In this document: in pieces, positions 1-9,527 of the stretch
Layout of the letters: each line of letters starts with the position of its first letter
How positions within the stretch are numbered: position 1 is the first letter of the stretch
NCBI GenBank assembly: GCA_965204685.1
Contig: OZ242004.1
Location: 1,550,001-1,614,000, forward strand
DNA length: 64,000 bases
Direction: 5' to 3'
Source: Bin87 sp965204685
GTDB taxonomy: Bacteria > Chloroflexota > Dehalococcoidia > Lucifugimonadales > UBA3495
Program-made: the position numbers and the translations under genes
Notes under the pieces: generated by a model
Told to the model about the DNA's origin: nothing
The model's input: the letters and a program-made list of their open reading frames with translations, nothing else
Database searches by the model: none

Positions 1-1688
1 TCCTCTGCCTGGGCCCGCTGGGAAATATCCTGGCGAATCCCCGCCACTCGCTCCACGAGAGGCGATACGTACTCGCCATCGAGCCACTCCGGAACCCCGG
101 GTGCATGCTCCACCATCTCAGCAATATAGTCGGACAGGACTTCCACAGCGGTGACCAGGAAGTGGGCGCTGCCCATGGCCGGATCCAGTACCTTCAGGTT
201 CAGTACCGCCTCGGCCGGGTCCATCAGCAGTAGCTCGGCATGCCGCTCGGCCTTGGGACGAGGATCGGAAGCCAACTCATCCGCTTTCTCCACGAAAGCA
301 GCCTGCCGCTCCTCTGCCAGGGGCATCAGGGTCCGGTCCACAATCAGATCGACCAACTCCTGAGGCGTGAAAAAGCTGCCGCTATCCTTACGGGCGTAGC
401 TGTTAGGGCGTGCGACGACGGCGCCATCGTCATCCCAGACCGGCTCCCGCTCCAGCAGGCGTTCATAAATTGACCCCAACTGCTGGACCGACATATCTCG
501 ATAGTTGACGAAGCGCCTCCCATCGGGGGTCTCGGTGTGACTCAAGTCGTAGACTATCGGTGCAAACACGGCATCCGGCAGACGAACGTTGGCCAGCAGC
601 GGAGCGGCCGCGTCGTTGAACAGACCACCGTTGTAGGGCGGCAGGCCAATGGCCGCGTCCCCCTGGTCAATGAGCTTGCCCAGCGTCATCAAGTGGTCGT
701 AATAGTTCGTGGCTCGCGCCGAAAGCGCCGAGCCCGCCGCCATTCGGCGAGCAATGTCGTCGCGGACCGGTTTACGCAGGCCATAATCCTCGTATCGGGA
801 GTCGTTGACGGGCAGCAGGCCCAGATCCTCTGCGTAGAGCACGAAGAGCAGCCGGTAGAGAAGAATAAGCGCCGGCCCGCGAAGTTCCGTCAGATCCTGC
901 TGGGTGTGCTCCGCCAGCGCCTGGACCAATCGCGGGAAGACCCGTTCAAAAACCACGGCGGATAGGTCCTGCGCCACCTGCTGTTCATAACGCCGCCCTT
1001 CGACAAGGGCAGTTTCCAGGAAGCTGGCCGTTGCGCCTTCCTGTTCTGTGAAGGAATCTCGCCGGAATAGCAGGTAGAAGGTGCGGAGTAGGTCCATATC
1101 GCCGGAATTCAGTATCTCGTCGAGGTTCGCCTCAAAGTAACCGGTAGATCGGGGACGGGCACGATAGTCATAAAGACGCCACACGCCGCCGTTGGTCAGA
1201 ACTCCCCACCTAATGCGGCCCTCCGACTCAATCTCGGCCGTGGATAGATACCTGATCGTCTGATCATGGGGCGTTGTGGCCCGGCGCCGGCCGTCCCGAC
1301 CGCGAGCGTCCAGGGGCAGGCCGAACCGCTTGCTCTCTTCCACCACAACAGCATCGCGGTAACGCTCCTCAGCGCTGGCTCTGGCAATGGCCTGTTCCTT
1401 GGCGGCAGCGTCGGGAAACGGCAGGAGATCCGGAATGTCTTCATTCCGAGAGGCGCCCTGCTGTGGCAGGTAATCGTTCCATCCCAGCAGTTCCAGGACC
1501 GGCCGGATCAATTCCTGCTCCGTGACCGCTTCATTCGGGTCTTGAGAAAGGGCCAGAGCGTCGTAACGCTGACGGACATCGTCACTGAATGTGTCGAATT
1601 GCGCTGCCGCCGCTACGCACGTCGCCCACTCCGGTGTGGTCTTGATCCCGTCGGTGAGGAAGTAGTCGGTAAAGAGATTTCCAGCCAT
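1..1688 (-). CDS. Eco57I-type N6-adenine DNA methyltransferase, N-terminal part (runs off left edge)
   Basis: An uninterrupted frame runs from the ATG at 1688 to the left edge (562 codons), so the C-terminus is missing. Around residues 430-450 it has the RKDSGSFFTPQELVDLIVD segment that precedes the catalytic domain in type I, IIG and PglX-like enzymes. Near residue 500 it has methyltransferase motif I, DPAMGSAHFLV, which binds S-adenosylmethionine. Motif IV (NPPY) would lie outside the window. The upstream part resembles the N-terminal region of Eco57I-family methylases. Seen: motif I and the SGSFFTP box. Inferred: DNA adenine methylation as the self-marking arm of the helicase/PLD/DUF6361 locus at 12.7-19.2 kb, from which it is separated by mobile elements. 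Confidence 0.85.
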   Translation of the reverse strand, partial: MAGNLFTDYFLTDGIKTTPEWATCVAAAAQFDTFSDDVRQRYDALALSQDPNEAVTEQELIRPVLELLGWNDYLPQQGASRNEDIPDLLPFPDAAAKEQAIARASAEERYRDAVVVEESKRFGLPLDARGRDGRRRATTPHDQTIRYLSTAEIESEGRIRWGVLTNGGVWRLYDYRARPRSTGYFEANLDEILNSGDMDLLRTFYLLFRRDSFTEQEGATASFLETALVEGRRYEQQVAQDLSAVVFERVFPRLVQALAEHTQQDLTELRGPALILLYRLLFVLYAEDLGLLPVNDSRYEDYGLRKPVRDDIARRMAAGSALSARATNYYDHLMTLGKLIDQGDAAIGLPPYNGGLFNDAAAPLLANVRLPDAVFAPIVYDLSHTETPDGRRFVNYRDMSVQQLGSIYERLLEREPVWDDDGAVVARPNSYARKDSGSFFTPQELVDLIVDRTLMPLAEERQAAFVEKADELASDPRPKAERHAELLLMDPAEAVLNLKVLDPAMGSAHFLVTAVEVLSDYIAEMVEHAPGVPEWLDGEYVSPLVERVAGIRQDISQRAQAE

Positions 1689-1780
1689 GTCAGTACATAC
1701 ACCACCGTGTTGGAGCGATCCCGCAGGCCAAAAGCGGAGTCGCTGATCATTTTTAGTTGTTTCGGTTACCTGGTCCAGTC

Positions 1781-1818
1781 GGGGTAGATTACGGTAGGGG
1801 GCAGAATCCTACGCTAGG
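1781..1818 (+). repeat. Solo Tn3-type terminal inverted repeat
   Basis: This 38-bp sequence begins GGGGTAGATT and ends CCTACGCTAGG. It matches, in the same orientation, the left end of the complete Tn3-family element that begins 89 bp downstream. It has no transposase partner of its own and lies about 90 bp upstream of the methyltransferase start, so it looks like the relic of an earlier insertion. Confidence 0.7.
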
Positions 1819-1902
1819 GTGCGTGGACATTCAGATTGATTCGGCGGAGAGGCATCCGCGAGACTATCAGGGGTCGATTGCGGAAGGGGGCAGAATCGTA
1901 CG

Positions 1903-2481
1903 CTAAGGTGGATTATGCCGTTTGAGTGTGCGATAGACGGTTGGTCTTGAGACGGTGAATAGTTCGGCGAGGTCGCTGATGGAATATGCTCCGGTGGCAT
2001 GCATACGGCAGAGTTCCCGCTGCTGTCGCTCGGAGAGTTTGGGTGGCTTGCCACGCAATTTCCCCTTGGAGCGGGCCAGGGCCATGCCCTCGCGGGTGCG
2101 CATGCGGATGAGATCCGCCTCGAACTCGGCGAAGGTGGCGAGGATATTGAAGAACATCTTTCCCATCGGGTCGCTGGGGTCGTAGAGGGTCCGGCCCAGG
2201 GCCAGTTTCACGCCCTGTTCCTGAAGACGGTCAGCGATGGCGCGCGCATCCGGGACGGACCTGGCGAGGCGGTCGAGTTTCGGGACGACCAGCGTGTCGT
2301 CTTCGCGGACGGCGGCGAGGGCCTGGTCCAGGCCGGGCCGGGCACGGCTGGTGCCGGTGAGGCCGTGGTCGGTGTAGATGCGGTCCTCGGCGACACCCAA
2401 CTCCAGGAGTGCCTGGCGCTGGGCGGCCAGGTCCTGCTGGTCGGTGGAGCAGCGAGCGTATCCGATGAGGGTTGCCGTCAT
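1903..2481 (-). CDS. tnpR: Tn3-family serine resolvase
   Basis: This 192-aa serine recombinase has the catalytic serine in the N-terminal YARCSTDQQ motif, the DRLARS segment and a C-terminal helix-turn-helix (LAELFTVSRPTVYRTL). It would resolve cointegrates made by the adjacent transposase at a res site between the two genes. The ATG at 2481 is chosen because family members start a few residues before the GYAR motif; a longer frame reaches 2532. The stop codon lies inside the left terminal repeat. No strong Shine-Dalgarno sequence precedes the start. Confidence 0.92.
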   Translation of the reverse strand: MTATLIGYARCSTDQQDLAAQRQALLELGVAEDRIYTDHGLTGTSRARPGLDQALAAVREDDTLVVPKLDRLARSVPDARAIADRLQEQGVKLALGRTLYDPSDPMGKMFFNILATFAEFEADLIRMRTREGMALARSKGKLRGKPPKLSERQQRELCRMHATGAYSISDLAELFTVSRPTVYRTLKRHNPP

Positions 2482-2661
2482 GAAAGAAAGTGTACGGATA
2501 GGGTTCCGCTTGCGCAATAGTTTGCGTACCATTGATATGAGACACTATTGCAACGGGTTTAGCCTGGGTTGGATCGGCCCAGTGCGCCGTCCGCTGGACG
2601 TACCCCTTACGGACAGCTCCGCGCCTCCCGGGATGAATGGATAATAATGGAGAGGTGGAAC
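2482..2661. promoter_or_regulatory. Divergent tnpR/tnpA intergenic region, probable res site and promoters
   Basis: These 180 bases separate the divergently transcribed resolvase and transposase. In Tn3-family elements this interval carries the res site and both promoters. I see the purine-rich ribosome-binding site at 2649-2658 in front of tnpA but did not define the resolvase subsites. Confidence 0.5.
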
Positions 2662-5547
2662 ATGCCGAGACGGAGCATCTGGAGCGCGCGCCAACGCGGT
2701 GCCCTGTTGAACCTGCCTGCCGACGAGGCCGCGCTGCTGCGCCACTACACGCTGTCCGACGATGACATCGAGCAGATCCAGGCGCGGCGCGGGGCACACA
2801 ACCGGCTGGGTTTCGCGCTCCAGCTCTGCGTTTTCCGATATCCGGGCCGGCTTCTGGCAGTGGGGGAGGGCATTCCCCTGAACGTCCTTGGATTCATTGC
2901 CGCACAGCTGGGCATGGGCATCGAAGACCTGGACGGATATGCGATACGGGAGCAGACCCGGCGGGAACACCTGGCCGAGCTCCGACGCATCTACGGCTAC
3001 CGGATGTTCTCGGGGCGTTGCGCCCGGGACCTGAAGGTCTGGCTGGAGCACGAAGCGGAGGCGGCTCACTCGAATGAGGGGCTGGCGCGGCGGTTCGTAG
3101 AGGAGTGCCGGCGCCGGCAGGTGATCCTGCCGGGATTGTCGGTCATGGAGCGTCTTTGCGCTGACGCACTGGTTGCCGCGGAGCGCCGGATAGAGGCCCG
3201 CATCGTCGCGGGCCTGGACGATGACCTGCGCCTGGATCTCGACCGGCTGCTCACCGAGGAAGTCGACGGCAGCGTGAGCCGACTCGTCTGGTTGCGCCGG
3301 TTCGAGGTGGGCCAGAACTCGGCCGACATCAACAGCCTGCTCGATCGTCTGGAATTCCTGCAGGGCTTCGATCTACCCTTCGATCTGCTGGAGACCGTTC
3401 CTCCGCATCGCATCGCCCGTCTTCGCCGCCAGGGAGAGCGCTACTTCACCCAGGGGTTACGCGACATTTCGAGTGATCGCCGTCTCGCCATCCTCGCCGT
3501 CTGTGCCGTGGAGTGGCGCGGCGCTGTCGCCGATGCCGTGGTCGAGACCCATGACCGGATCGTGGGCCAGACCTTCCGAAGCGCGAATCGGCGCTGCGAT
3601 GAACGCCTTCAGGATTCGAGGGCAGTGCTGCACGATATCTTGGACTCCCTCAAGGCCCTTGGCGTGGCGCTGCTCGAGGCGAAAGAGGACGGCGCGCCCC
3701 TTGAAAAGGCCGTGGCGTCGGCCGGCGGCTGGCAGAAGCTCGAAGGCGTTGTCGCTGCGGCTGAGCAAGTGAACGACACGATGTCCGCCGATCCCCTGGC
3801 CCACGTGGCTCAGGGCTGGCCCCGGTTCCGGCGCTATGCGCCGCGCATGTTGCGCGCGCTTGATATGCAGACTTCCAGCGCCGGCGAACCCATCCTTGCC
3901 GCGTTGCGGGTTATCGAGACCGGATCCCGCGACATGTCCCGAACCTTTTTGCGCCGTAATTCCAGGTGGCATCAGCACCTGAACGCCCGGCCCGCCGGTG
4001 ATCGCCGGCTTTGGGAGGTCGCTGCGCTTTTCCACATGCGCGATGCCTTCCGCTCCGGCGACGTCTGGCTGGCGCACTCCCGTCGCTATGGCGATGTAAA
4101 ACAGGCCCTGGTACCCATCGAAGCAGCGCACGCCACGGCCCGGCTGGCGGTTCCTCTTGAGCCACGGGAGTGGGTGGGCGAACACAAGGCGCATCTGGTC
4201 GAGGGCCTGGAGCGTCTCGCCGATGCCGCGCGCCAAGGCACAATACCCGGCGGCGCCATCGAGAATGGCGAACTCAGGATCAGTCGGCCCGCCAACGCAA
4301 TGCCGGAGGACGTCGACGAGCTGGTGCTCGACCTCTATCGTCGACTGCCCGAGGCGCGGATCACCGATATCCTGCTGGAGGTGGACGCCGCCACCGGTTT
4401 CACCGATGCTTTCACCCACCTGCGCACCGGCGCGCCATGCCAGGACCGGATCGGACTGCTCAACGTCCTCCTCGCAGAGGGCCTCAATCTGGGGCTCAGC
4501 AAGATGGCCGAGGCCTCCAACACCCATGACTTCCACCAACTCTCCCGCCTCTCGCGCTGGCATATCGAAGGCGAGTCGATAGACCGGGCCCTGGCCATGG
4601 TGATCGAGGCCCAGGCGCAGCTGCCCATGGCCCGCTTCTGGGGCCTGGGCCTCACCGCCTCCAGCGACGGGCAGTTCTTCCCGGCCGCGCGCCAGGGCGA
4701 AGCAATGAACCTGGTCAACGCACGCTATGGCAGCGAACCGGGCCTCAAGGCCTATACCCACGTCTCGGACCGGTTCGGACCCTTCGCCACGCAAACCATC
4801 CCAGCCACGGTCAACGAAGCCCCCTACATCCTGGACGGGTTGCTGATGACCCGAGCTGGGCGGCGCGTCCGCGAGCAATACGCCGACACCGGCGGTTTCA
4901 CCGACCACGTCTTCGCCGTCACATCCCTGCTCGGCTACCGGTTCGTCCCCCGCATCAGGGACCTGCCGTCGAAACGGCTGCACGTCTTCGAGCCCAGACG
5001 CGTTCCGAAGCCTCTGATCGGATTGACCGGCAACAAAATCCGGGAGGATGTGATCGTGCGCAACTGGCCGGATATCCTGCGGGTTGCCGCCACCCTGGCC
5101 AGCGGCGTCCTGCCGCCCAGCCAACTGCTGAGAAAGTTCGCAGCCTATCCCCGCCAGCACGAACTGGCCGTCGCTCTCCGCGAAATCGGACGGGTCGAAC
5201 GAACACTCTTCATCGTCGACTGGCTCCTCGACGCCGATATGCAGCGCCGAGCCAACACCGGCCTGAACAAGGGCGAGGCTCATCACGCCCTCAAGAACGC
5301 TCTCCGCATCGGCCGACAGGGCGAAATCCGCGACCGCTCCAGCGAGGGCCAACACTACCGAATGGCTGGCCTCAACCTGCTCGCCGCCATCGTCATCTAC
5401 TGGAATACCGCCCGTCTCGGCGAAGCGGTCAGACAGCGGGAACTCGCCGGCCTGACCGTCGAGCCTGAGCTCCTGGCCCACATCTCACCCCTCGGGTGGG
5501 GCCATATCCTACTCACCGGCGAATACCGGTGGCCCAAGCGCCGATAA
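2662..5547 (+). CDS. tnpA: Tn3-family transposase TnpA
   Basis: This is a 961-aa replicative transposase. The start at 2662 gives MPRRSIWS, the usual Tn3 TnpA N-terminus, and is preceded by GGAGAGGTGG; an in-frame ATG at 2569 would add 31 residues unlike the family. The predicted DDE triad is visible: Asp669 in SSDGQFF, Asp748 in GGFTDHVFA and Glu872 in NKGEAHHAL. The C-terminal GQHYRMAGLNLLAAIVIYWN block is typical. No frameshift is present, so the element may be active. A decayed close relative lies at 31977-34692. Confidence 0.95.
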   Translation: MPRRSIWSARQRGALLNLPADEAALLRHYTLSDDDIEQIQARRGAHNRLGFALQLCVFRYPGRLLAVGEGIPLNVLGFIAAQLGMGIEDLDGYAIREQTRREHLAELRRIYGYRMFSGRCARDLKVWLEHEAEAAHSNEGLARRFVEECRRRQVILPGLSVMERLCADALVAAERRIEARIVAGLDDDLRLDLDRLLTEEVDGSVSRLVWLRRFEVGQNSADINSLLDRLEFLQGFDLPFDLLETVPPHRIARLRRQGERYFTQGLRDISSDRRLAILAVCAVEWRGAVADAVVETHDRIVGQTFRSANRRCDERLQDSRAVLHDILDSLKALGVALLEAKEDGAPLEKAVASAGGWQKLEGVVAAAEQVNDTMSADPLAHVAQGWPRFRRYAPRMLRALDMQTSSAGEPILAALRVIETGSRDMSRTFLRRNSRWHQHLNARPAGDRRLWEVAALFHMRDAFRSGDVWLAHSRRYGDVKQALVPIEAAHATARLAVPLEPREWVGEHKAHLVEGLERLADAARQGTIPGGAIENGELRISRPANAMPEDVDELVLDLYRRLPEARITDILLEVDAATGFTDAFTHLRTGAPCQDRIGLLNVLLAEGLNLGLSKMAEASNTHDFHQLSRLSRWHIEGESIDRALAMVIEAQAQLPMARFWGLGLTASSDGQFFPAARQGEAMNLVNARYGSEPGLKAYTHVSDRFGPFATQTIPATVNEAPYILDGLLMTRAGRRVREQYADTGGFTDHVFAVTSLLGYRFVPRIRDLPSKRLHVFEPRRVPKPLIGLTGNKIREDVIVRNWPDILRVAATLASGVLPPSQLLRKFAAYPRQHELAVALREIGRVERTLFIVDWLLDADMQRRANTGLNKGEAHHALKNALRIGRQGEIRDRSSEGQHYRMAGLNLLAAIVIYWNTARLGEAVRQRELAGLTVEPELLAHISPLGWGHILLTGEYRWPKRR

Positions 5548-5640
5548 AAAATCTTAACGTGCTATTCTGCCCCCTACATAAATCGACCCGCAAATGTTTC
5601 GGTTTCTCATGCACGCAAGTCCCTTGACCACAGCCATCCG

Positions 5641-5663
5641 TAAGCCCCAATCCACCGATGGGA
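5641..5663. repeat. Solo IS1380-type terminal repeat
   Basis: The segment starting TAAGCCCCAATCCACCGA matches the ends of the three IS1380 copies elsewhere in the window (for example 59907-59931 and 21728-21750). No transposase sequence accompanies it. It marks a former insertion just outside the Tn3 element. Confidence 0.65.
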
Positions 5664-5757
5664 TAGGGCGGCGCCAATCGAGCGAGAGATGAGAGGGCCA
5701 GGAAACGGCTGGCGAAGGCCTGATGTGTCAAGGGCGCAGCAAAGTTGGGCCGGCCGG

Positions 5758-7398
5758 GTGTCGTAGGTCAGGGAAAATGTCCGGATAAGTGTTCAGCGAA
5801 AATGTCACTCCGTTACGCTGCCATGGTATCTGATGTCTGCGGATTGGGCACCATCCGCTGCTTCCGGCTTGGAGGGCCGCCGGCCTCCAGATAACTCCTG
5901 ACGGTGGCCCTGTGGATTCCCAACTCCCGTTCGATTGCCCGCAGTGACATGCCCTTGCGTCGGGCTTTCTGAACCGCTTTCCAACGCTCCTTCTGGAAGA
6001 AGGTTGGCTTGCGCGGAACGACGGTTGCGGGTGGCGCGGCGGCGACTTCACCGTCGGCGACGCCCGCTTCCTCGGCTTCGGGTTCTTGACTTGAAACCAG
6101 CGGAGCCAGGTGCACGGTCCAGCGTTCATCCCAGTGGTTCACCCCGATGGGCGCAACCGGAGGGATGGCGGGAGGGTGGTGGCCGTCACGAAGGAATACC
6201 GGATCTGGCGGGGGCCTCTTGAGTGGCGATGATGTGCCCCTCGTGGCGCACGCTGAGCTGGCCGTCCAGCCCTTCCAGGACTTCCACCGCTGCGCCGGCA
6301 TAGCTGGGACGTTCCGGCACCGGCAGCAGTTGGAGTGTCCGCAAGTGGAACCGCACCGTGTTGTCCCGATCCACCTTCCGGCGGTGCTTGAAACACAGGA
6401 CCTGTTCCAGGCTTATCTCCGGGTCCAGCGGCCGGAACGCCGTCTCGGAGCGCTGCGGGGGAACGCCGAAGCACCGGTTGAACCGAGGCACAAACTCATT
6501 GAGTACAGCCTGCGTCTGCCCCAGGGTGGTTGCGCCGGCCAGACTCGGTTCGGCGACCAACCGGTCCTGAAAGGTGCCCGCCGTTCGCTTAACTCGTCCC
6601 TTGGCCTGAGGTGATTGGGCGAAGATCATCTGGACCCCCAGTTCATCCATGGCCCGGCTGAACTGGGTAGGCGCTGAGGGGAGGCCGGATCCCGGCGTGT
6701 GCTTGAACACCGCGTGGCGATCGGTGTAGAGAGCCACGGGCGCGCCTCGGCTCTCCACCAGCCGTCGGATCATCAGGAAATAACTGCGAGCGTCCTCATA
6801 ATCACAGAACCAGGCACTCACCACCTTGCCGGTAGCGTCGTCCACCGCGATCAGCAACGTGAACGGCGGAAACAGGTCTCCCAACCACGGGTGATAGCTG
6901 CCTTCCACCTGGATCAGCATCCCCTCCTGGGGCATCCGTTGGCGACGAACCCGGTGTTTGGGCGGACGCCGCTGCCGGGGACTGCTCAATCCAGAGTCCA
7001 GCAGGACCCGTCGCAGGGTGGTCCTGCCGATCAGGATGCCTTCCCGTTCCGCCAGCAGTTCTGCGAGATGGGTGTGGTTGACACCAGCGTACCGGGTCCG
7101 GGCCAGCTGTACCACGTCGCTGGCGAGCCCCTCGGGTGTGGCGTTGGCCGGTCGGCGACCGCGGTGGCCGTGGGCCAGTGCCGCCGCACCGCGCTCACGG
7201 TAGGCCGCCAAGATGCGCCGGACGTGGCGCGGCGTTACTCCCATCACCTCCGCCGCTTGGTCGAGGGTCATTTGCTCTGCTGCCAGGCTGTTGAGAACCT
7301 GCAGTCTGCTCTGTTCCTTTGGGGTCAATGTCACATTCTCCATGATGTGACATTTTCGCTGGCCCGTTAGTCAGGACCTTTTCCCTGTCCTTCGACAC
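5758..7398 (-). mobile_element. ISNCY-like insertion sequence with imperfect terminal repeats
   Basis: The ends are an imperfect 25-bp inverted repeat (5758-5782 and 7374-7398, about 22 of 25 positions). A second, perfect 15-bp inverted pair lies just inside (CAGCGAAAATGTCAC at 5794-5808 and its complement at 7347-7361). Two nested repeat pairs suggest doubled transposase-binding sites. The transposase inside is frameshifted and has lost two catalytic acidic residues. A copy of the outer end recurs at 56470-56488. Confidence 0.75.
5813..7343 (-). pseudogene. ISNCY-like DDE transposase, frameshifted and catalytically altered
   Basis: The first frame (6186-7343) has an N-terminal helix-turn-helix (residues 25-55, AAEVMGVTPRHVRRILAAYR) and an rve-type core. 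In this family the core has the triad Asp (QIDGS), Asp (LYSDRH), Glu (QAKGRVER). Here the equivalents are Glu147 in QVEGSYHPW, Asp208 in LYTDRHAVF and Lys252 in QAKGRVKRT, so two of three metal ligands are replaced. Near 6195 the frame shifts, and the C-terminal part, with a second helix-turn-helix (GMSLRAIERELGIHRATVRS), continues to 5813. Both features indicate a non-functional relic. Confidence 0.8.
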
Positions 7399-7443
7399 GA
7401 TCAAGCCGCCCGCCCGGTACATTTTCTCTCCGCCCTTCATATC

Positions 7444-7770
7444 CAGGAAGTGCGGGCGCACCTGGGCGTGGAAACCCAGCGCCAATGGTCGGACCGCGCC
7501 ATCGCCCACACCATGCCCAGCCTGATGGGAATATTTTCCTGGGTGGCTTTGGCTGCCCACTCACTGCGGCAAGACAATCCCATCATCCAGCGCACCGCAG
7601 CTTGGTACGCCAAGCCAGCGCCCACTTTCGTCGATGCTATTGCCCTGGTGCGGCGCCACCTGTGGCTGGCATCCGATAGTTTTTCAACATCGCCACCGGG
7701 CGACGACCGGGAAAAAGACGTTCCTGCACTCTATTCCCGCCTCATTGATTCCCTCGCCTACGCCGCTTGA
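7444..7770 (+). pseudogene. 3' remnant of an IS701-like transposase
   Basis: About 108 codons matching the C-terminus of the complete transposase at 61627-62997, including HLGVETQRQWSD and FVDAIALVRRHLWLAS, and the same ending DSLAYAA. The N-terminal three quarters, with the catalytic residues, is missing; the ISNCY-like right end lies about 45 bp upstream. Confidence 0.8.
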
Positions 7771-8040
7771 ACGTACAAAGCACCGTTAGGCCCGAGTTCC
7801 TGGCTGGGCAAAGGAGACTAACAGGCGAGACCGCGCCGGAGGTGTAATCTCCTGTTGAGGCGTGCCGTCCGGACCAAGACCGACTAGACTTTGGCGCATA
7901 TTGACCGGTACAAAGCATGGTCCGGGAGTCTTACGGCGGCATCATTGGTGACGTCCATACCAGGGCGATCCCGTTCGGGAGAGTGGCTACTGTCAGTGAC
8001 TTCCTCCGGCGGCGCGCCGACACTGCCGTGGCGGGAGGAT

Positions 8041-9470
8041 ATGATGAGGGCACCTCAGAGGAACGCAAAACGCCCGGGCCATAGGACCCGCGGACAGGAG
8101 CATCTGCCTGCGCAGCTGTCTCAGGTAAACCTGAATGCGGCGGGTATCGACGTGGGGGCCAGCAGCCATTTCGCCGCGGTGCCCAAGACCGTTGCGACCA
8201 GCCGGTGCGCGAGTTTGAGGCCTTCACGGCGGACCTGTACCGCCTGGCCGCCTGGCTTTCTGAGTGCAGAGTGGAAACCGTGGTCATGGAGTCGACCGGG
8301 GTGTATTGGATACCGCTGTTCGGGGTGCTGGAAGGGCGGGGGTTTGAGGTGATGCTGGTGGACCCCAGGCGCATCAAGAACGTGCCTGGGCGCAAGAGCG
8401 ACGTGCTGGACTGCCAGTGGTTACAGCAGTTGCACACCTATGGACTGCTGTCGGGAGCTTTCCGGCCCGAGGCCGAGATACAGATACACTGCCTGCGCAG
8501 CTACCTGCGCCAAAGGGCCATGCTGGTGGAGTATGCCTCCCATCACATCCAGCACATGCAGAAGGCCCTCACCCAGATGAACGTGAAGTTCCAGCACGTC
8601 ATCAGCAACATCACGGGCCAGACCGGCATGGCGATTATCGAAGCCATCGTGAGCGGAGAACGGGATCCGTGGCAACTGGCCCAACTCCGCAACTACCGGA
8701 TCAAGGCGGACGAGGAGACCATCGCCAAGTCGTTGCATGGGCACTGGCGAGAGGAACACATCTTCGAGCTGACCCAGTCCCTGGAGCTGTACCGGATGTA
8801 TCAAACCAAGATTGATGAGTGCGATCGCAAGATTGAAGCCAAGTTGGAACAGTTTGAGGACATCACCGGCGGCGGGACCCCTGCCGGAAAGGGCCGGCGA
8901 CGCAGTCAGGGTAACGCGCCCAGCTTCGACATCAGGACACACCTGTATCGAATGACCGGGGTGGACCTGACCAGGATCGACGGGATAAACGGCTTCACGG
9001 CGTTGAAGGTGATCAGCGAGATTGGCACCGACATGACCAAATGGCCCAGCGCCAAGCACTTCGCGTCCTGGCTGGGGCTCAGCCCCAACAACCGCATCAC
9101 CGGCGGCAAGGTCATGAGCTCAAGAACGAAACCCAGCGCCAACCGTGCGGCGGCGGCATTGCGCCTGGCGGCTCACGGGCTGCACCGCTCCAATAGCGCC
9201 CTGGGCGCTTTCCTGCGCCGGAAGAAAGCTCACTTGGGGGCGCCCAAGGCCATCACCGCTACGGCCCACAAGCTGGCGAGACTCGTCTATTCCATGCTGC
9301 GCTTCGGGCAAGACTACGTGGATGCTGGCGCCGAATACTACGAGAGTCAGTATCAGCAACGGGCCCTCCGCACCGCGAAACGGCGCGCGTACCAATTAGG
9401 CTATCAACTGGTGCCCATCTCAGATGCTTCAGACCATATGCTGGGCGTACCCCTCAACCCATCGGCTTGA
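8041..9470 (+). pseudogene. IS110-family transposase with a 1-bp frameshift
   Basis: A GGAGG ribosome-binding site precedes the ATG at 8041. The N-terminal RuvC-like DEDD domain begins with GIDVGASSHFAAVP. About 8188-8190 the frame breaks, and the rest continues in another frame (VREFEAFTADLYRLAAWL, then MESTGVYWIP). Adding one base restores a continuous reading. The C-terminal Transposase_20 domain, with TRIDGINGFTALKVISEIG and WLGLSPNNRITGGK, is intact to 9470. IS110 elements lack terminal inverted repeats, so the ends cannot be drawn. Only the frameshift argues against activity. Confidence 0.85.
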
Positions 9471-9527
9471 ACAACCCTGTTAGTCGGGAGTCCAGCTTAG
9501 CCAAAAGAGCGAATTTGGCTATTATCG

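Larger units (their letters stand above)
1870..5590 (+). mobile_element. Complete Tn3-family transposon
   Basis: The element is bounded by 38-bp inverted repeats at 1870-1907 and 5553-5590, with the typical Tn3 pattern (outer GGGTCGATT, inner ending TAAG). It carries a divergent resolvase and a full-length transposase and no cargo gene. I could not find a 5-bp target duplication: the flanks TATCA and CAAAT differ, which suggests rearrangement after insertion. It lies between the methyltransferase and the rest of the presumed defence operon. Confidence 0.9.

Noticed and set aside
1..1688. BREX PglX
   Set aside because: No PglZ, BrxC or BrxL gene is in the window, and motif I (DPAMGSAHF) differs from the usual PglX DPACGSGH.
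3457..5481. Long open frame antisense to tnpA
   Set aside because: It mirrors a confirmed Tn3 transposase in GC-rich DNA; the translation shows no domain and it recurs antisense to the second tnpA copy.
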